Positions 1-7,399 of a DNA stretch of 10,192 nucleotides are shown piece by piece. The DNA comes from a bacterium UBP7_UBA7824. Its GTDB lineage: Bacteria; UBP7; UBA6624. Under the pieces are notes generated by a model, which worked only from the letters and a program-made list of their open reading frames with translations, was not told where the DNA came from and did no database searches. Every line of letters begins with the position of its first letter. Within the stretch, counting starts at the first letter, position 1. Location: NCBI GenBank assembly GCA_002501535.1, contig DLTY01000023.1, positions 1 through 10,192 of the forward strand, in the 5' to 3' direction. Made by a program: the position numbers and the translations under genes.

Positions 1-17
1 TAAAAAAAATAAAAAAA

Positions 18-1712
18 ATGAAACTTATCAAGTCTGTAAGAAATGAAAATAAATCACTCAAAATTGAACCAGATTACAGCGAGCTTGCAGAGGATATTTT
101 TAATTTCTACTCAATAAATAAAAATGTTTTTGACAAAACCGAAAATAAACAAAAATGGATTGTTGAATACTCTCAACCAAATACACATAAGGCATTTCAT
201 ATAGGTCATTTTAGAAATGTTGTTACTGGTGATTTCATAGTCAGAATAGCAAGAAAATTTGGCATAGATGTAGTTCCAGCAAACTATATAGGTGACATAG
301 GGACCCATGTCCTTAAGGCCCTCTTGGGTTGGGAGTTGGCAGGAAAGCCAAAACCACCTTCTATAGAGGAGGATCCTGATCTTGATCTTTCTAGATGGCT
401 TGGCGAATACTACTCACAATGGGCACAAAGAGAATCAGCCTCAAAAGAAAAATTCATTAAAGAAGCGTGGGACGTAAAAGATTTAATTAATGAAAATTCA
501 AATTTTGAAATAGATGAAAAATTTAAAAAATTTCGAAAAAATAAATTTCTGATCAGCAAAATACTAAAAAAATCAAATGATGGATTCTTTGAATCAGAAA
601 ACTTCAAAAGCTTAAATGAATCTGCAATCAACTGGAAGAAAAATCTAGATCTGCAAAATGAAATTGCAGAAAGGTGGAAAAACAAAGATTCAGAACTTGT
701 AAAAGATTGGAAAGAAACAAAAAAATGGTGCATGGATGCTTTTGAAAAAATATACCGACTTCTCGATGTTGATTTTGAAAAAATATATTATGAATCAGAT
801 GTAGAAGAAGATGCGATTCGGATATCAAACAAACTTGTAAACAAAAACTTAGCTGAAAAAGAAGGTGGGTCTGTTTTGGTTGATTTCAAAAAAGAACCGT
901 ATAACAGTAAAAAACTAGATGTGCTTCCATTGTTACGCTCTGACGGACTACCTTTATATTCAGCAAAAGATCTTGCATTAGCAAAATTAAAACAAAACCA
1001 GTACAAAACGGATAAATCTTTTTATGTTGTAGGTGCTCCACAAAGCTTTTACTTCAAACAAATTTTTAAAATACTGGAACAGTATGAAGAACTGTCAGAA
1101 CTAATTCATATCGGATACGAAATGGTTGATTTACCTGAGGGAAAAATGTCAAGCAGGTCAGGTAATATTGTTGCTTTTTCTGAATTATGGCAAGAAGCTA
1201 AGAAGTTTGCAAAATCAAAATCAAATCAAAAAATTTCAAATAAAGATCTTGATAAAGTAATAACAGGAGCTTTAAAACACTTAATGTTCTCAAGAGATTT
1301 CAACAAAAAAATATCCTTCAAGTGGGAAGAAGTATTGTCTAACGAAGGTAAAACGGGATCTTATTTGCAATATGCTGCAGTTAGATGCAAAAGGGTGATA
1401 GAGAAAAGCGGAATACAACCTGATCTTAAATTTGAAAAAATCAAAATGAACGAAAATGAAAAAGCTGTTATCTTTAATATTTTTACTATCCAAAATGAAT
1501 TAAAAAGATCTTTTGAAAATATAAGCCCAACACCTTTGCTTGAGTCGCTTCATAGGCTATCAAAGGCATTTTCAAATTTTTACCACTCAAGTCCAATCAT
1601 TAACGAAGACCCTAAAACAGAAATGTTCAGAGTTAACTTAACCTACTGCACATTAAAAACATTAGAAGAAGCTTTAAAAATATTTGGGATATCAATACCT
1701 TCAAGAATGTGA
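18..1712 (+). CDS. argS: Arginyl-tRNA synthetase (class I), possibly 5'-partial
   Basis: Charges tRNA-Arg with arginine in the cytoplasm, using ATP. The class I catalytic core is clear: the HIGH motif is at residues 61-64 in the context NTHKAFHIGHFRN, the GDIG motif follows near residue 93, and the KMSSR loop is intact at 376-380. The last ~110 residues fit the helical DALR anticodon-binding domain (YLQYAAVRCKR) and end in IPSRM, close to the usual ArgRS C-terminus. Only about 45 residues precede the core, where most bacterial ArgRS have a ~100-residue tRNA-binding domain. The frame is open upstream of this ATG to base 1 (all Lys/Ile codons), so the true start may lie outside the window; residues 1-30 could be the end of that domain. 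A Lys/Glu/Asn-rich stretch at about 150-215 looks like an insertion and is very AT-rich. The stop overlaps the natA start (GTGA). Function is certain; start is uncertain. Confidence 0.96.
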   Translation: MKLIKSVRNENKSLKIEPDYSELAEDIFNFYSINKNVFDKTENKQKWIVEYSQPNTHKAFHIGHFRNVVTGDFIVRIARKFGIDVVPANYIGDIGTHVLKALLGWELAGKPKPPSIEEDPDLDLSRWLGEYYSQWAQRESASKEKFIKEAWDVKDLINENSNFEIDEKFKKFRKNKFLISKILKKSNDGFFESENFKSLNESAINWKKNLDLQNEIAERWKNKDSELVKDWKETKKWCMDAFEKIYRLLDVDFEKIYYESDVEEDAIRISNKLVNKNLAEKEGGSVLVDFKKEPYNSKKLDVLPLLRSDGLPLYSAKDLALAKLKQNQYKTDKSFYVVGAPQSFYFKQIFKILEQYEELSELIHIGYEMVDLPEGKMSSRSGNIVAFSELWQEAKKFAKSKSNQKISNKDLDKVITGALKHLMFSRDFNKKISFKWEEVLSNEGKTGSYLQYAAVRCKRVIEKSGIQPDLKFEKIKMNENEKAVIFNIFTIQNELKRSFENISPTPLLESLHRLSKAFSNFYHSSPIINEDPKTEMFRVNLTYCTLKTLEEALKIFGISIPSRM

Positions 1713-2416
1713 GCATATCCTTAAAAAACATTCAAAAAACCATAGAAGGGACACAAGCCTGTAAAGATGTTTCTTTAGATATAAAAAAAGGTGAAATTGT
1801 AGCTCTTCTTGGTGCAAATGGGGCAGGAAAGACAACAACAATAAGAACTTTAATAGGGTTACTGAAGCCGGATTCTGGAAATATACTTTTAAACAACAAT
1901 AAAACAAGCTCACTAGAGCTTCGTCAGTCTTTAGCTTATGTTCATGCAGATGCAGGTACATACAAAAGATTGACTGCAAAAGAACATATACTGTTCTCTT
2001 TACGAGCAGAAGGATTAGCTGAAAAAGAAGCAATCAGCCAAACTAAAAAATACTTAAAAGCATTGAATATCGAACAATATTCAGAAAAAAGAATGGAAAC
2101 ACTTTCAACAGGGAACAAACAAAGGGTCCTTATAGCCAGGGCTCTTGCAAGAAATACTGATTATTTAATATTAGATGAACCTACTGCAACACTTGACTTA
2201 GTCGCAACAACCAAGATAATTGAAGACCTGAATCAAGCCAAGATTGAAGGTAGGGGGATACTGATCTCCACTCATCAAGTTTGGATTGCTGAAAAAATAG
2301 CAGACTCAATAGTCGTTCTTTCTGATGGTAAATCTGTAGCAAACTGGAAAAAAAACAAATGGCCTGAAGAGAGTCTTTCAAAATCCTTTTTAAAAATAGC
2401 TGGTGTGCAACAATGA
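1709..2416 (+). CDS. natA: ABC transporter ATP-binding protein, NatA type
   Basis: ATPase subunit of an ABC-2 exporter; hydrolyses ATP at the inner face of the membrane to drive the permease encoded next. Walker A is GANGAGKT (35-42), the signature is LSTGNKQR (132-139), Walker B with the catalytic Glu is LILDEP (153-158, D156/E157), and the switch His is H189 in ISTHQ. The second signature Gly is Thr (LSTG), which is common in this subfamily. The Q-loop region reads VHADAGTYKRLTAKE, close to the version in NatA proteins. Length (235 residues) is normal. The start is GTG, chosen because it gives the GTGA overlap with argS and a natural N-terminus (SISLKNIQK); no Shine-Dalgarno is visible, so it probably relies on coupling to argS. 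NatA/NatB of Bacillus exports sodium; other members export drugs, so the substrate here is inferred only. Confidence 0.93.
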   Translation: MSISLKNIQKTIEGTQACKDVSLDIKKGEIVALLGANGAGKTTTIRTLIGLLKPDSGNILLNNNKTSSLELRQSLAYVHADAGTYKRLTAKEHILFSLRAEGLAEKEAISQTKKYLKALNIEQYSEKRMETLSTGNKQRVLIARALARNTDYLILDEPTATLDLVATTKIIEDLNQAKIEGRGILISTHQVWIAEKIADSIVVLSDGKSVANWKKNKWPEESLSKSFLKIAGVQQ

Positions 2417-4374
2417 GGTGGAATCAAGTTAAAGCTATTTTCATCAAGGATGGAACTGAGCTGATACGTGATATAAGAACCATTATTGCAATGGTCATAC
2501 TGCCTGCAGTATTCGTGCCACTTTTTTTACTTATAGCTGGAATACAAGAAACACAAACATCCAACAAAAGGCTAGAAGAAAGCTACACAATAGGCATTAC
2601 TGAAAATTTTGCAAATGAAATTTCCTTTGAAAATGAAGAGGATAATGTTGAATTTAAAAAGATTTTGAAATCAGATCTATTAGATTCACTCAAAAGCAAG
2701 GATCTTGATGCGTATATTGAACTTAATAATGGTGAATTTGAAATACATTTCGACGGAGCTAGAAGTGATGGGAAATCTCAAAGAGCAAGAGCTCTGCTCG
2801 AAGACTATATAAAAAAATGGAATCTAGAAAAGGTAAAAAACACATTAAAAGCAAATGACATTTCTGAAGAAATACTCAATCCTCCAGATATAAAAATTAT
2901 CAATATAGCTCCTGAAAAAGAGGTTTCGGGCTTTGAGCTTGCTCAATTCTTGCCGCTAATAGTTCTATTAATGGTCATCAATCTTTTAGCTCATCCAGCG
3001 ATAGATTCAATGACAGGCGAAAGGGAAAGAGGCACTGCAGAAAGTCTTTTAGCCCTCCCCATAACTTCAAAAGAAATAATATTTGGAAAATTTCTTGTAA
3101 TTGCATCTCTTGCACTATTTGCAATTGCACTGAATGTAGGGCTTTTAATGCTTTCAATAAACATAATTTCTCAAGGACAAATGGGTTTAAATTTTTATTC
3201 TCATTTCCTGCTTACGGTTCTGGGCTCAATACCGATGATAATATTTTTTAGTGGAGCTCTTCTTTATATTGCAGGGTCTTCAAGATCTACAAAAGAAGCA
3301 AGCAGCTACCTTCACCCATTTGTTTTGATTTTCATGATAGGAGCCTTTTTAAGCCTAAGCACAGATAGTCCATCTGGTTGGATGAATTGGATACCGGGAA
3401 TCGGCGCTGGAATATCTTTAAAATCATGGCTTACAGCATCAGGAAACCTAACATCCTGGTTGTCTGCAGGATGGACAACATTGCTTGGTTTTGTTTTTCT
3501 TAATTTAGCTGCTGATCAATTCAAATCTGAAAATACAATACTTGGTGTGGGCGGAATAAACTGGAAACAATGGTGGACTAAACAGAGAAAAGGAGAAAGG
3601 TACGCGACAAGCGCTGAGTCAATACTTTCATTCATACTGATATTTATAGCTTTCGCAATCTTTAGTTATGTATTTGAAGGCAGGTTAAGCCCTAGGATGC
3701 TACCAGGGCAAGCAATACTTTATGGAACCTTTTTTGCTCAAATAACAGCGCTAATAATACTGCCTCACTTTATAAACAAATTTCTAGGGTTGAAGAATGA
3801 TTACATTGTTGATTTAAAAAGGTTTAAACCCAAAACATGGTTGCTTCCAATAAGCATAGGAGCATGGCTCTTTGGTATGCTTTTTGGATACATCGGAGAG
3901 TCAATGTGGCCAATGAATGAAGAATTCACAAAGATATTCGAGACAATATTTGATGAAAACTCATTACTTCCTTTGTTGCTTATAGTTGCAGTGATGCCAG
4001 GAATAGCTGAAGAATTAGTTTTCAGAGGGTTGCTTTTACATGGATTCAAAAAACTTGGAAACAAAAAGGCAATATTTGTAAGCTCGCTTCTTTTTGCGCT
4101 TATGCACCTAGAGCCTTCAAGGCTGCTGTTCACCTTTATTCTAGGAATCATCTTCGCCATGATCACATTGAGGACCGGAACCATATGGTACAGTGCAGTA
4201 ATACACTGTCTTATAAATGCTACATCAATCATACTTGCCAAAAATGAACTATTTGGAGACGTCTTATCGCCTGAAGCACCAACAAGTTTCTTGCCATTTG
4301 CCATCATGGGTCTAGTGGGCTTTTTGATCATTAAATCATTATGGAAAAAAATACCAATTCATGAAGATAAATGA
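2413..4374 (+). CDS. natB: NatB-type ABC permease fused to a CPBP (CaaX-like) intramembrane protease
   Basis: Two-domain membrane protein of 653 residues. The N-terminal half is an ABC-2 permease: a cytoplasmic start with ELIRDIRT, a first membrane helix at about 21-43, a large extracytoplasmic loop (~45-172), then several helices. The typical cytoplasmic loop ERERGTAESLLALP lies near 203-216. From about residue 400 a second set of helices forms a CPBP/Abi (Rce1-like) glutamic protease domain. All three active-site motifs are intact: EELVFR (E533, E534, R538), FALMH (F561, H565) and HCLIN (H598, N602). This fusion is a known architecture in several bacterial phyla. It partners the upstream ATPase, with which it overlaps by ATGA, and probably exports Na+ or a small molecule or peptide. 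The protease may mature a substrate or give self-immunity; that role is inferred. A 14-base overlap joins it to the next gene. Confidence 0.93.
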   Translation: MRWNQVKAIFIKDGTELIRDIRTIIAMVILPAVFVPLFLLIAGIQETQTSNKRLEESYTIGITENFANEISFENEEDNVEFKKILKSDLLDSLKSKDLDAYIELNNGEFEIHFDGARSDGKSQRARALLEDYIKKWNLEKVKNTLKANDISEEILNPPDIKIINIAPEKEVSGFELAQFLPLIVLLMVINLLAHPAIDSMTGERERGTAESLLALPITSKEIIFGKFLVIASLALFAIALNVGLLMLSINIISQGQMGLNFYSHFLLTVLGSIPMIIFFSGALLYIAGSSRSTKEASSYLHPFVLIFMIGAFLSLSTDSPSGWMNWIPGIGAGISLKSWLTASGNLTSWLSAGWTTLLGFVFLNLAADQFKSENTILGVGGINWKQWWTKQRKGERYATSAESILSFILIFIAFAIFSYVFEGRLSPRMLPGQAILYGTFFAQITALIILPHFINKFLGLKNDYIVDLKRFKPKTWLLPISIGAWLFGMLFGYIGESMWPMNEEFTKIFETIFDENSLLPLLLIVAVMPGIAEELVFRGLLLHGFKKLGNKKAIFVSSLLFALMHLEPSRLLFTFILGIIFAMITLRTGTIWYSAVIHCLINATSIILAKNELFGDVLSPEAPTSFLPFAIMGLVGFLIIKSLWKKIPIHEDK

Positions 4375-4711
4375 AGATGTTCTGCTGAGCATACCTAACT
4401 TATTACTAGGGGAGCATATAAAAGTATCATTAAATGCAACTGGTTACGAGGTTGAGCATGTTGAACCAAAAGATGTCCCTGAACGAATTTCAGATAAAAA
4501 ATGGGATTTTGTAATTGTAGACTTAGGGGCCCAGGATCCAAAATCTATTGATAAATTTCCTGACTTGCCACACTCGATAAAAACAATTGGATTAGTAACG
4601 CATAGAGATGTAAGGATAATCCCGATATGGAAGAAAAAAGGTTTTAATTGTGTATTTAGAACCGACTTCTTTAATGACCCGGGTAAATTTTTATTCCCGG
4701 AGGATGAATGA
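4361..4711 (+). CDS. Degenerate response-regulator receiver-like protein
   Basis: A 116-residue single-domain protein with the alpha/beta rhythm of a CheY-like receiver. Strand 1 is EDVLLSIP, followed by a helix (LLLGEHIKVSLNATGYEVEHV) like the one that normally follows the acidic pair. Strand 3 is WDFVIVDL, with D54 at the phosphorylation position. Strand 4 is TIGLVTHRD with T80, and strand 5 is FNCVFRTDFF. The acidic pair after strand 1 is missing (SIPN) and the strand-5 Lys is Arg (R100), so metal-dependent phosphorylation is unlikely; it would act as a pseudo-receiver. There is no output domain and no histidine kinase nearby. It starts 14 bases inside natB and ends with an ATGA overlap with the Smr gene, so it belongs to the same operon. 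The fold call rests on pattern only; a generic Rossmann-like unknown is the alternative. Confidence 0.75.
   Translation: MKINEDVLLSIPNLLLGEHIKVSLNATGYEVEHVEPKDVPERISDKKWDFVIVDLGAQDPKSIDKFPDLPHSIKTIGLVTHRDVRIIPIWKKKGFNCVFRTDFFNDPGKFLFPEDE
4699..4703 (+). promoter_or_regulatory. Shine-Dalgarno sequence for the Smr gene
   Basis: GGAGG lies four bases before the ATG at 4708, still inside the previous gene. It is one of the few clear Shine-Dalgarno sequences in the window. It supports this start despite the ATGA overlap, and shows that the organism does use this signal although most starts here lack it. Confidence 0.6.
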
Positions 4712-4998
4712 AAGGTATATCCTGGGAGGCTCCAGACATTCCTCCTCCTTCAAAGATACTCAACATTCGCAAAAAAAGATTTGAAGAAGCTGAGGACATG
4801 CTTTTAACCTGGCTTGATGATTTAGAAAGAAATGAAATCAAGAAAGCGACAGTCATTCATGGAAAGAGTGGGGGAGTCTTGAGGGAAATGACTAAAAAAA
4901 CACTTAAAAAAGACAAAAGAATAACAGATATAAAAAACCATGACGAAAAAGGCAATGTTTCACTTGGGGCAATGTCTTTCATCATGGACTCAAAATGA
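4708..4998 (+). CDS. Small stand-alone Smr-domain protein
   Basis: A 96-residue protein matching the Smr (MutS2 C-terminal) domain. The core motif VIHGKSGGVLRE (49-60) corresponds to the family's IIHGKGxGxLR. A helix rich in EE/DD precedes it (RFEEAEDMLLTWLDDLER), and the end (KGNVSLGAMSFIM) fits the closing GGxGxxxV strand. The first signature, LDLHG or LDxRG, is reduced to LNIRKKR (18-24), so the residues usually tied to nuclease activity are partly lost. Smr domains bind or nick branched DNA or RNA; some stand-alone forms act on mRNA in stalled-ribosome rescue. The position next to vsr hints at nucleic-acid processing, but that is inference. It begins with an ATGA overlap on the receiver-like gene, has GGAGG upstream, and overlaps vsr by ATGA. 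Confidence 0.8.
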   Translation: MKGISWEAPDIPPPSKILNIRKKRFEEAEDMLLTWLDDLERNEIKKATVIHGKSGGVLREMTKKTLKKDKRITDIKNHDEKGNVSLGAMSFIMDSK

Positions 4999-5426
4999 CC
5001 GACAGGGTTTCCAAGAAAATAAGATCCAAAATAATGTCTCGAATAAGGGGCAAAAACACCAAGCCTGAAATACTTCTAAGAAAAAATCTCTGGCATTCTG
5101 GGTACAGAGGTTACAGGTTGAACTACAGCAAAGCATTTGGAAAGCCTGATATTTGCTATGTTGGCAAAAGAATATCAATTTTTGTTGATGGGTGTTTTTG
5201 GCATGGATGTCCATCTTGTTACAAAAAACCTTCCTCAAACAAGAAATACTGGTCCGAAAAACTTAAACAAAATAAAGAAAGGGACATGAAGGCAAACATA
5301 AAACTTAAAAAAGAAGGGTGGGTTGTTATGAGATTTTGGGAATGCCAGATAACAAAAGAAATTGACAAAGTGTCTCAGGAAATAAAAGAAAAGATAAAAA
5401 AACAATCAATCAAAAACCAACTGTAA
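4995..5426 (+). CDS. vsr: Very short patch repair (Vsr) DNA mismatch endonuclease
   Basis: Nicks DNA 5' of the mispaired T in T:G mismatches that arise when 5-methylcytosine deaminates, starting short-patch repair. The 143-residue protein is typical in length and keeps the family motifs: KNTKPE with E25, GKPDI with the metal-binding D52, VDGCFWHGCP with C67, W69 and H70, the PSSNKKYWSEK...NKERD block with D97, and the closing RFWEC with C117. Zinc ligands C67, C72 (His in the E. coli enzyme), C75 and C117 look present, so the enzyme should be active. Vsr genes usually lie beside a cytosine methyltransferase; none is in the window. It is the last gene of the argS-led operon, overlaps the Smr gene by ATGA, and its 3' end overlaps the convergent NUDIX gene by 17 bases, leaving no room for a terminator between them. 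Confidence 0.95.
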   Translation: MTDRVSKKIRSKIMSRIRGKNTKPEILLRKNLWHSGYRGYRLNYSKAFGKPDICYVGKRISIFVDGCFWHGCPSCYKKPSSNKKYWSEKLKQNKERDMKANIKLKKEGWVVMRFWECQITKEIDKVSQEIKEKIKKQSIKNQL

Positions 5427-5892
5427 AGAATTTAGTCTGCGAGGAAAAACCTTTTTCCATATCTTCAAAAAGCCTTTTCTCTAAAAAAGAAGGAACAACC
5501 CTGCCATCTTTTTCTATATCTTTTTTTGAAAACCACCCTGGCCAAAGGTGATCTTCTGTAGTTTTTGGATTCTTTCCAATTGATTTTTTTTTCAATTTTG
5601 CATGAAAATACAACTCAACACCATGCATTTTTTGATTAAAGTTAAAATCTTCAGGATCCTCTTCAAGCCATGAGTTTTCACAAACGTAAATAAGCTTTTG
5701 AACTTCAATATCCCAATCAAGTTCTTCTTTGAATTCTCTTACCAAGCAATCCTTAACAGATTCTCCAAATTCAAGATGGCCTCCCATCAATGAATAAACA
5801 CATGCTTTATCAGGGATCTCCTGCCTGTTGAACAGTATCTTGTCTTTATAGCTGACTATAGCAGCAACTCTTATCTTGATACCCTTAACCAT
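5410..5892 (-). CDS. NUDIX hydrolase
   Basis: A 160-residue hydrolase of nucleoside-diphosphate-linked compounds. The NUDIX box runs from G38 to about W60: G38-x5-E44-x7-R52-E53-F54-x-E56-E57. The metal-binding glutamates are all present. The usual Gly after the EE pair is Asp (ELDW), a tolerated variation. The N-terminal strand IRVAAIVSYKDKILFNRQ and the later WFSKKDI segment fit the fold. The substrate (oxidised nucleotide, NDP-sugar, ADP-ribose) cannot be read from the sequence. It starts eight bases inside the symporter gene upstream and so is probably translated in coupling with it. Its 3' end overlaps vsr tail to tail by 17 bases. The end (FSSQTKFFTVGF) lies within and just before that overlap. 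Confidence 0.9.
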   Translation of the reverse strand: MVKGIKIRVAAIVSYKDKILFNRQEIPDKACVYSLMGGHLEFGESVKDCLVREFKEELDWDIEVQKLIYVCENSWLEEDPEDFNFNQKMHGVELYFHAKLKKKSIGKNPKTTEDHLWPGWFSKKDIEKDGRVVPSFLEKRLFEDMEKGFSSQTKFFTVGF

Positions 5893-7279
5893 CTTTCCCT
5901 TTGACCAGGTAAAAAAGAATAAAGGAAATTAAAGTTCCTGCTACAACCTCATGAACCATTTTGAAGCTTGGCCAATTTGCAATAATATAAAATTTCCAAA
6001 TTAAAACTGAAGAAAAGCCTGAAATAAGTGAAACCCATGCTGCTTTTATCGGCACAGTTTTACTGTAAAGAGAATGAATCAGAGAAGGAAGGAACGCCGC
6101 TCCAAAAACTGCTCCTGATAAAGTTGTTAATGCAATTATCTCTGCAGGGTTGTATAAAACCAAAAAAGCAGGAAGTATGCTCAAGACCACAACAATGACC
6201 CTTGTTGAGAACAATTCATTTCTTGTTTTTTTATAAAAGAAACCCCTTTGAACGCTTCCTGAAACAGCAAGTAATATCGAATCTAAACTACTCATAGCAG
6301 CAGCAAGAAAAGCTGCAAGGAAAACATAACCCAAAAAAGGATGGACTACTTCAGGCATTGATAACAATGTTGGAACAATTGCATCAAGATCCCCTTCATA
6401 GGAGCCCAAAAAGCCTCTAGACAAAAATCCTACAGGTAGTATAAAAAGATAGGAAATTGCTAAAGTCCACAAGGCTATCTTTTCTCCTTTTTTTATTTCC
6501 TTACTGTCTATTGCAAAAAACCTGGAGATCTGTCTAGGCTCAGACATCATCTTAAAGCCTCCTGCTAAACCAATCCCTATAACAGCTCCAAGTGGAGCCA
6601 TTGCCCATATATCAGAAACAGCAACTCCTGCATCAACAGAAGAAGACTCGACAAGGTTCTGTACACCTCCATAAGACCTAAACATTGAAAAAGGCAAGAA
6701 TAAAGAAGCAACAAGCATTATGAAAGCTTGCACCACATCAGTTTTTGCAACAGCATGAAAGCCACCGGCAACCGTGTAAACAACAATGATGAACCATGCC
6801 AAAACCAAAGATACTGTTGATGAGAGTCCTGTCATTTGCGAAACAACCAGCATCACACCTTTAAAGACAGCCTGCATAAAAGGTATGCTTGCGAGCAATA
6901 TAACCAAACAAGCTGCTCTTTCGTAACCTTTACTCTTAAAAGAATACCCAAGATAATCAGAAAGGGTTAGGGCGCCTAATTCTTCTGTACGAAGCCTAAG
7001 CTTAGGTGCAATGAATCTCCATGAGACCCATGCAAAAAGGATAAAGAGTATACCTGAACCCCATATCGAAAAACCCCAAGAATGAGACCTTCCAGCCAGA
7101 CCAAGAAAAGAATTCGTGCTCATGAAAGAAGCATAAAAGGATAAACCGATCACGAAACCCGGCAAACCTCTGCCAGCAACATTGAAGTCAACAGAGTTTT
7201 TAATTTTTTTATTACCTGTCCACGCATGGAAGAACATAAATGAAACATAAACTAAAAAAACAAGCAAACCTGTATCCAT
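5885..7279 (-). CDS. Sodium:solute symporter (SSS family)
   Basis: Inner-membrane secondary transporter of 464 residues that would import a solute with Na+. About 12-13 hydrophobic helices are visible, the first at residues 3-19. Family landmarks are GLSFYASFMSTNSFLGLAG (45-63), YTVAGGFHAVAKTDVVQ (168-184), the EPRQISRFFA stretch (247-256; usually QPHxxxRFxA) and FLAAAMSSLDS (324-334), whose S330/S331 match the sodium-site Ser/Thr pair of PutP-like proteins. The overall pattern is nearer PutP/PanF than the sugar carriers, but the substrate cannot be assigned. It is followed by the overlapping NUDIX gene. The start ATG at 7279 gives a normal N-terminus; no Shine-Dalgarno is visible. It faces a 237-base T-rich region shared with the divergent HTH gene. 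If natA/natB exports sodium, the window holds both sodium-gradient export and use. Confidence 0.93.
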   Translation of the reverse strand: MDTGLLVFLVYVSFMFFHAWTGNKKIKNSVDFNVAGRGLPGFVIGLSFYASFMSTNSFLGLAGRSHSWGFSIWGSGILFILFAWVSWRFIAPKLRLRTEELGALTLSDYLGYSFKSKGYERAACLVILLASIPFMQAVFKGVMLVVSQMTGLSSTVSLVLAWFIIVVYTVAGGFHAVAKTDVVQAFIMLVASLFLPFSMFRSYGGVQNLVESSSVDAGVAVSDIWAMAPLGAVIGIGLAGGFKMMSEPRQISRFFAIDSKEIKKGEKIALWTLAISYLFILPVGFLSRGFLGSYEGDLDAIVPTLLSMPEVVHPFLGYVFLAAFLAAAMSSLDSILLAVSGSVQRGFFYKKTRNELFSTRVIVVVLSILPAFLVLYNPAEIIALTTLSGAVFGAAFLPSLIHSLYSKTVPIKAAWVSLISGFSSVLIWKFYIIANWPSFKMVHEVVAGTLISFILFYLVKGKDG

Positions 7280-7333
7280 ACACCCATTTTAAAAAAGATA
7301 ATCGAAAAACAACATTTATGAACCCAGCATCGG

Positions 7334-7375
7334 AAATCACTGAAAACGTTGAAAAAAGAATGAGTAGGGTGATTT
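7334..7375. repeat. Inverted repeat AAATCAC/GTGATTT in the divergent intergenic region
   Basis: AAATCAC at 7334-7340 pairs perfectly with GTGATTT at 7369-7375 across 28 bases. It lies upstream of the symporter gene. A dyad of this spacing could be a regulator site, but seven-base AT-rich repeats also arise by chance in such sequence, so the call is weak. Confidence 0.25.
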
Positions 7376-7399
7376 AAAAAGTTTTTTTAGTTGTTTTTT

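Noticed and set aside
410..1006. Several - strand open frames of 66-107 codons within argS
   Set aside because: They are Phe/Ser/Leu-rich complements of Lys/Glu/Asn codons, the usual shadow in A-rich genes, with no motif.
3801..4331. A 176-codon open frame on the - strand inside the natB-CPBP gene
   Set aside because: It is antisense to the CPBP domain, whose three catalytic motifs are intact on the + strand, and its own translation shows no domain pattern. It is a shadow of low-stop antisense codons.
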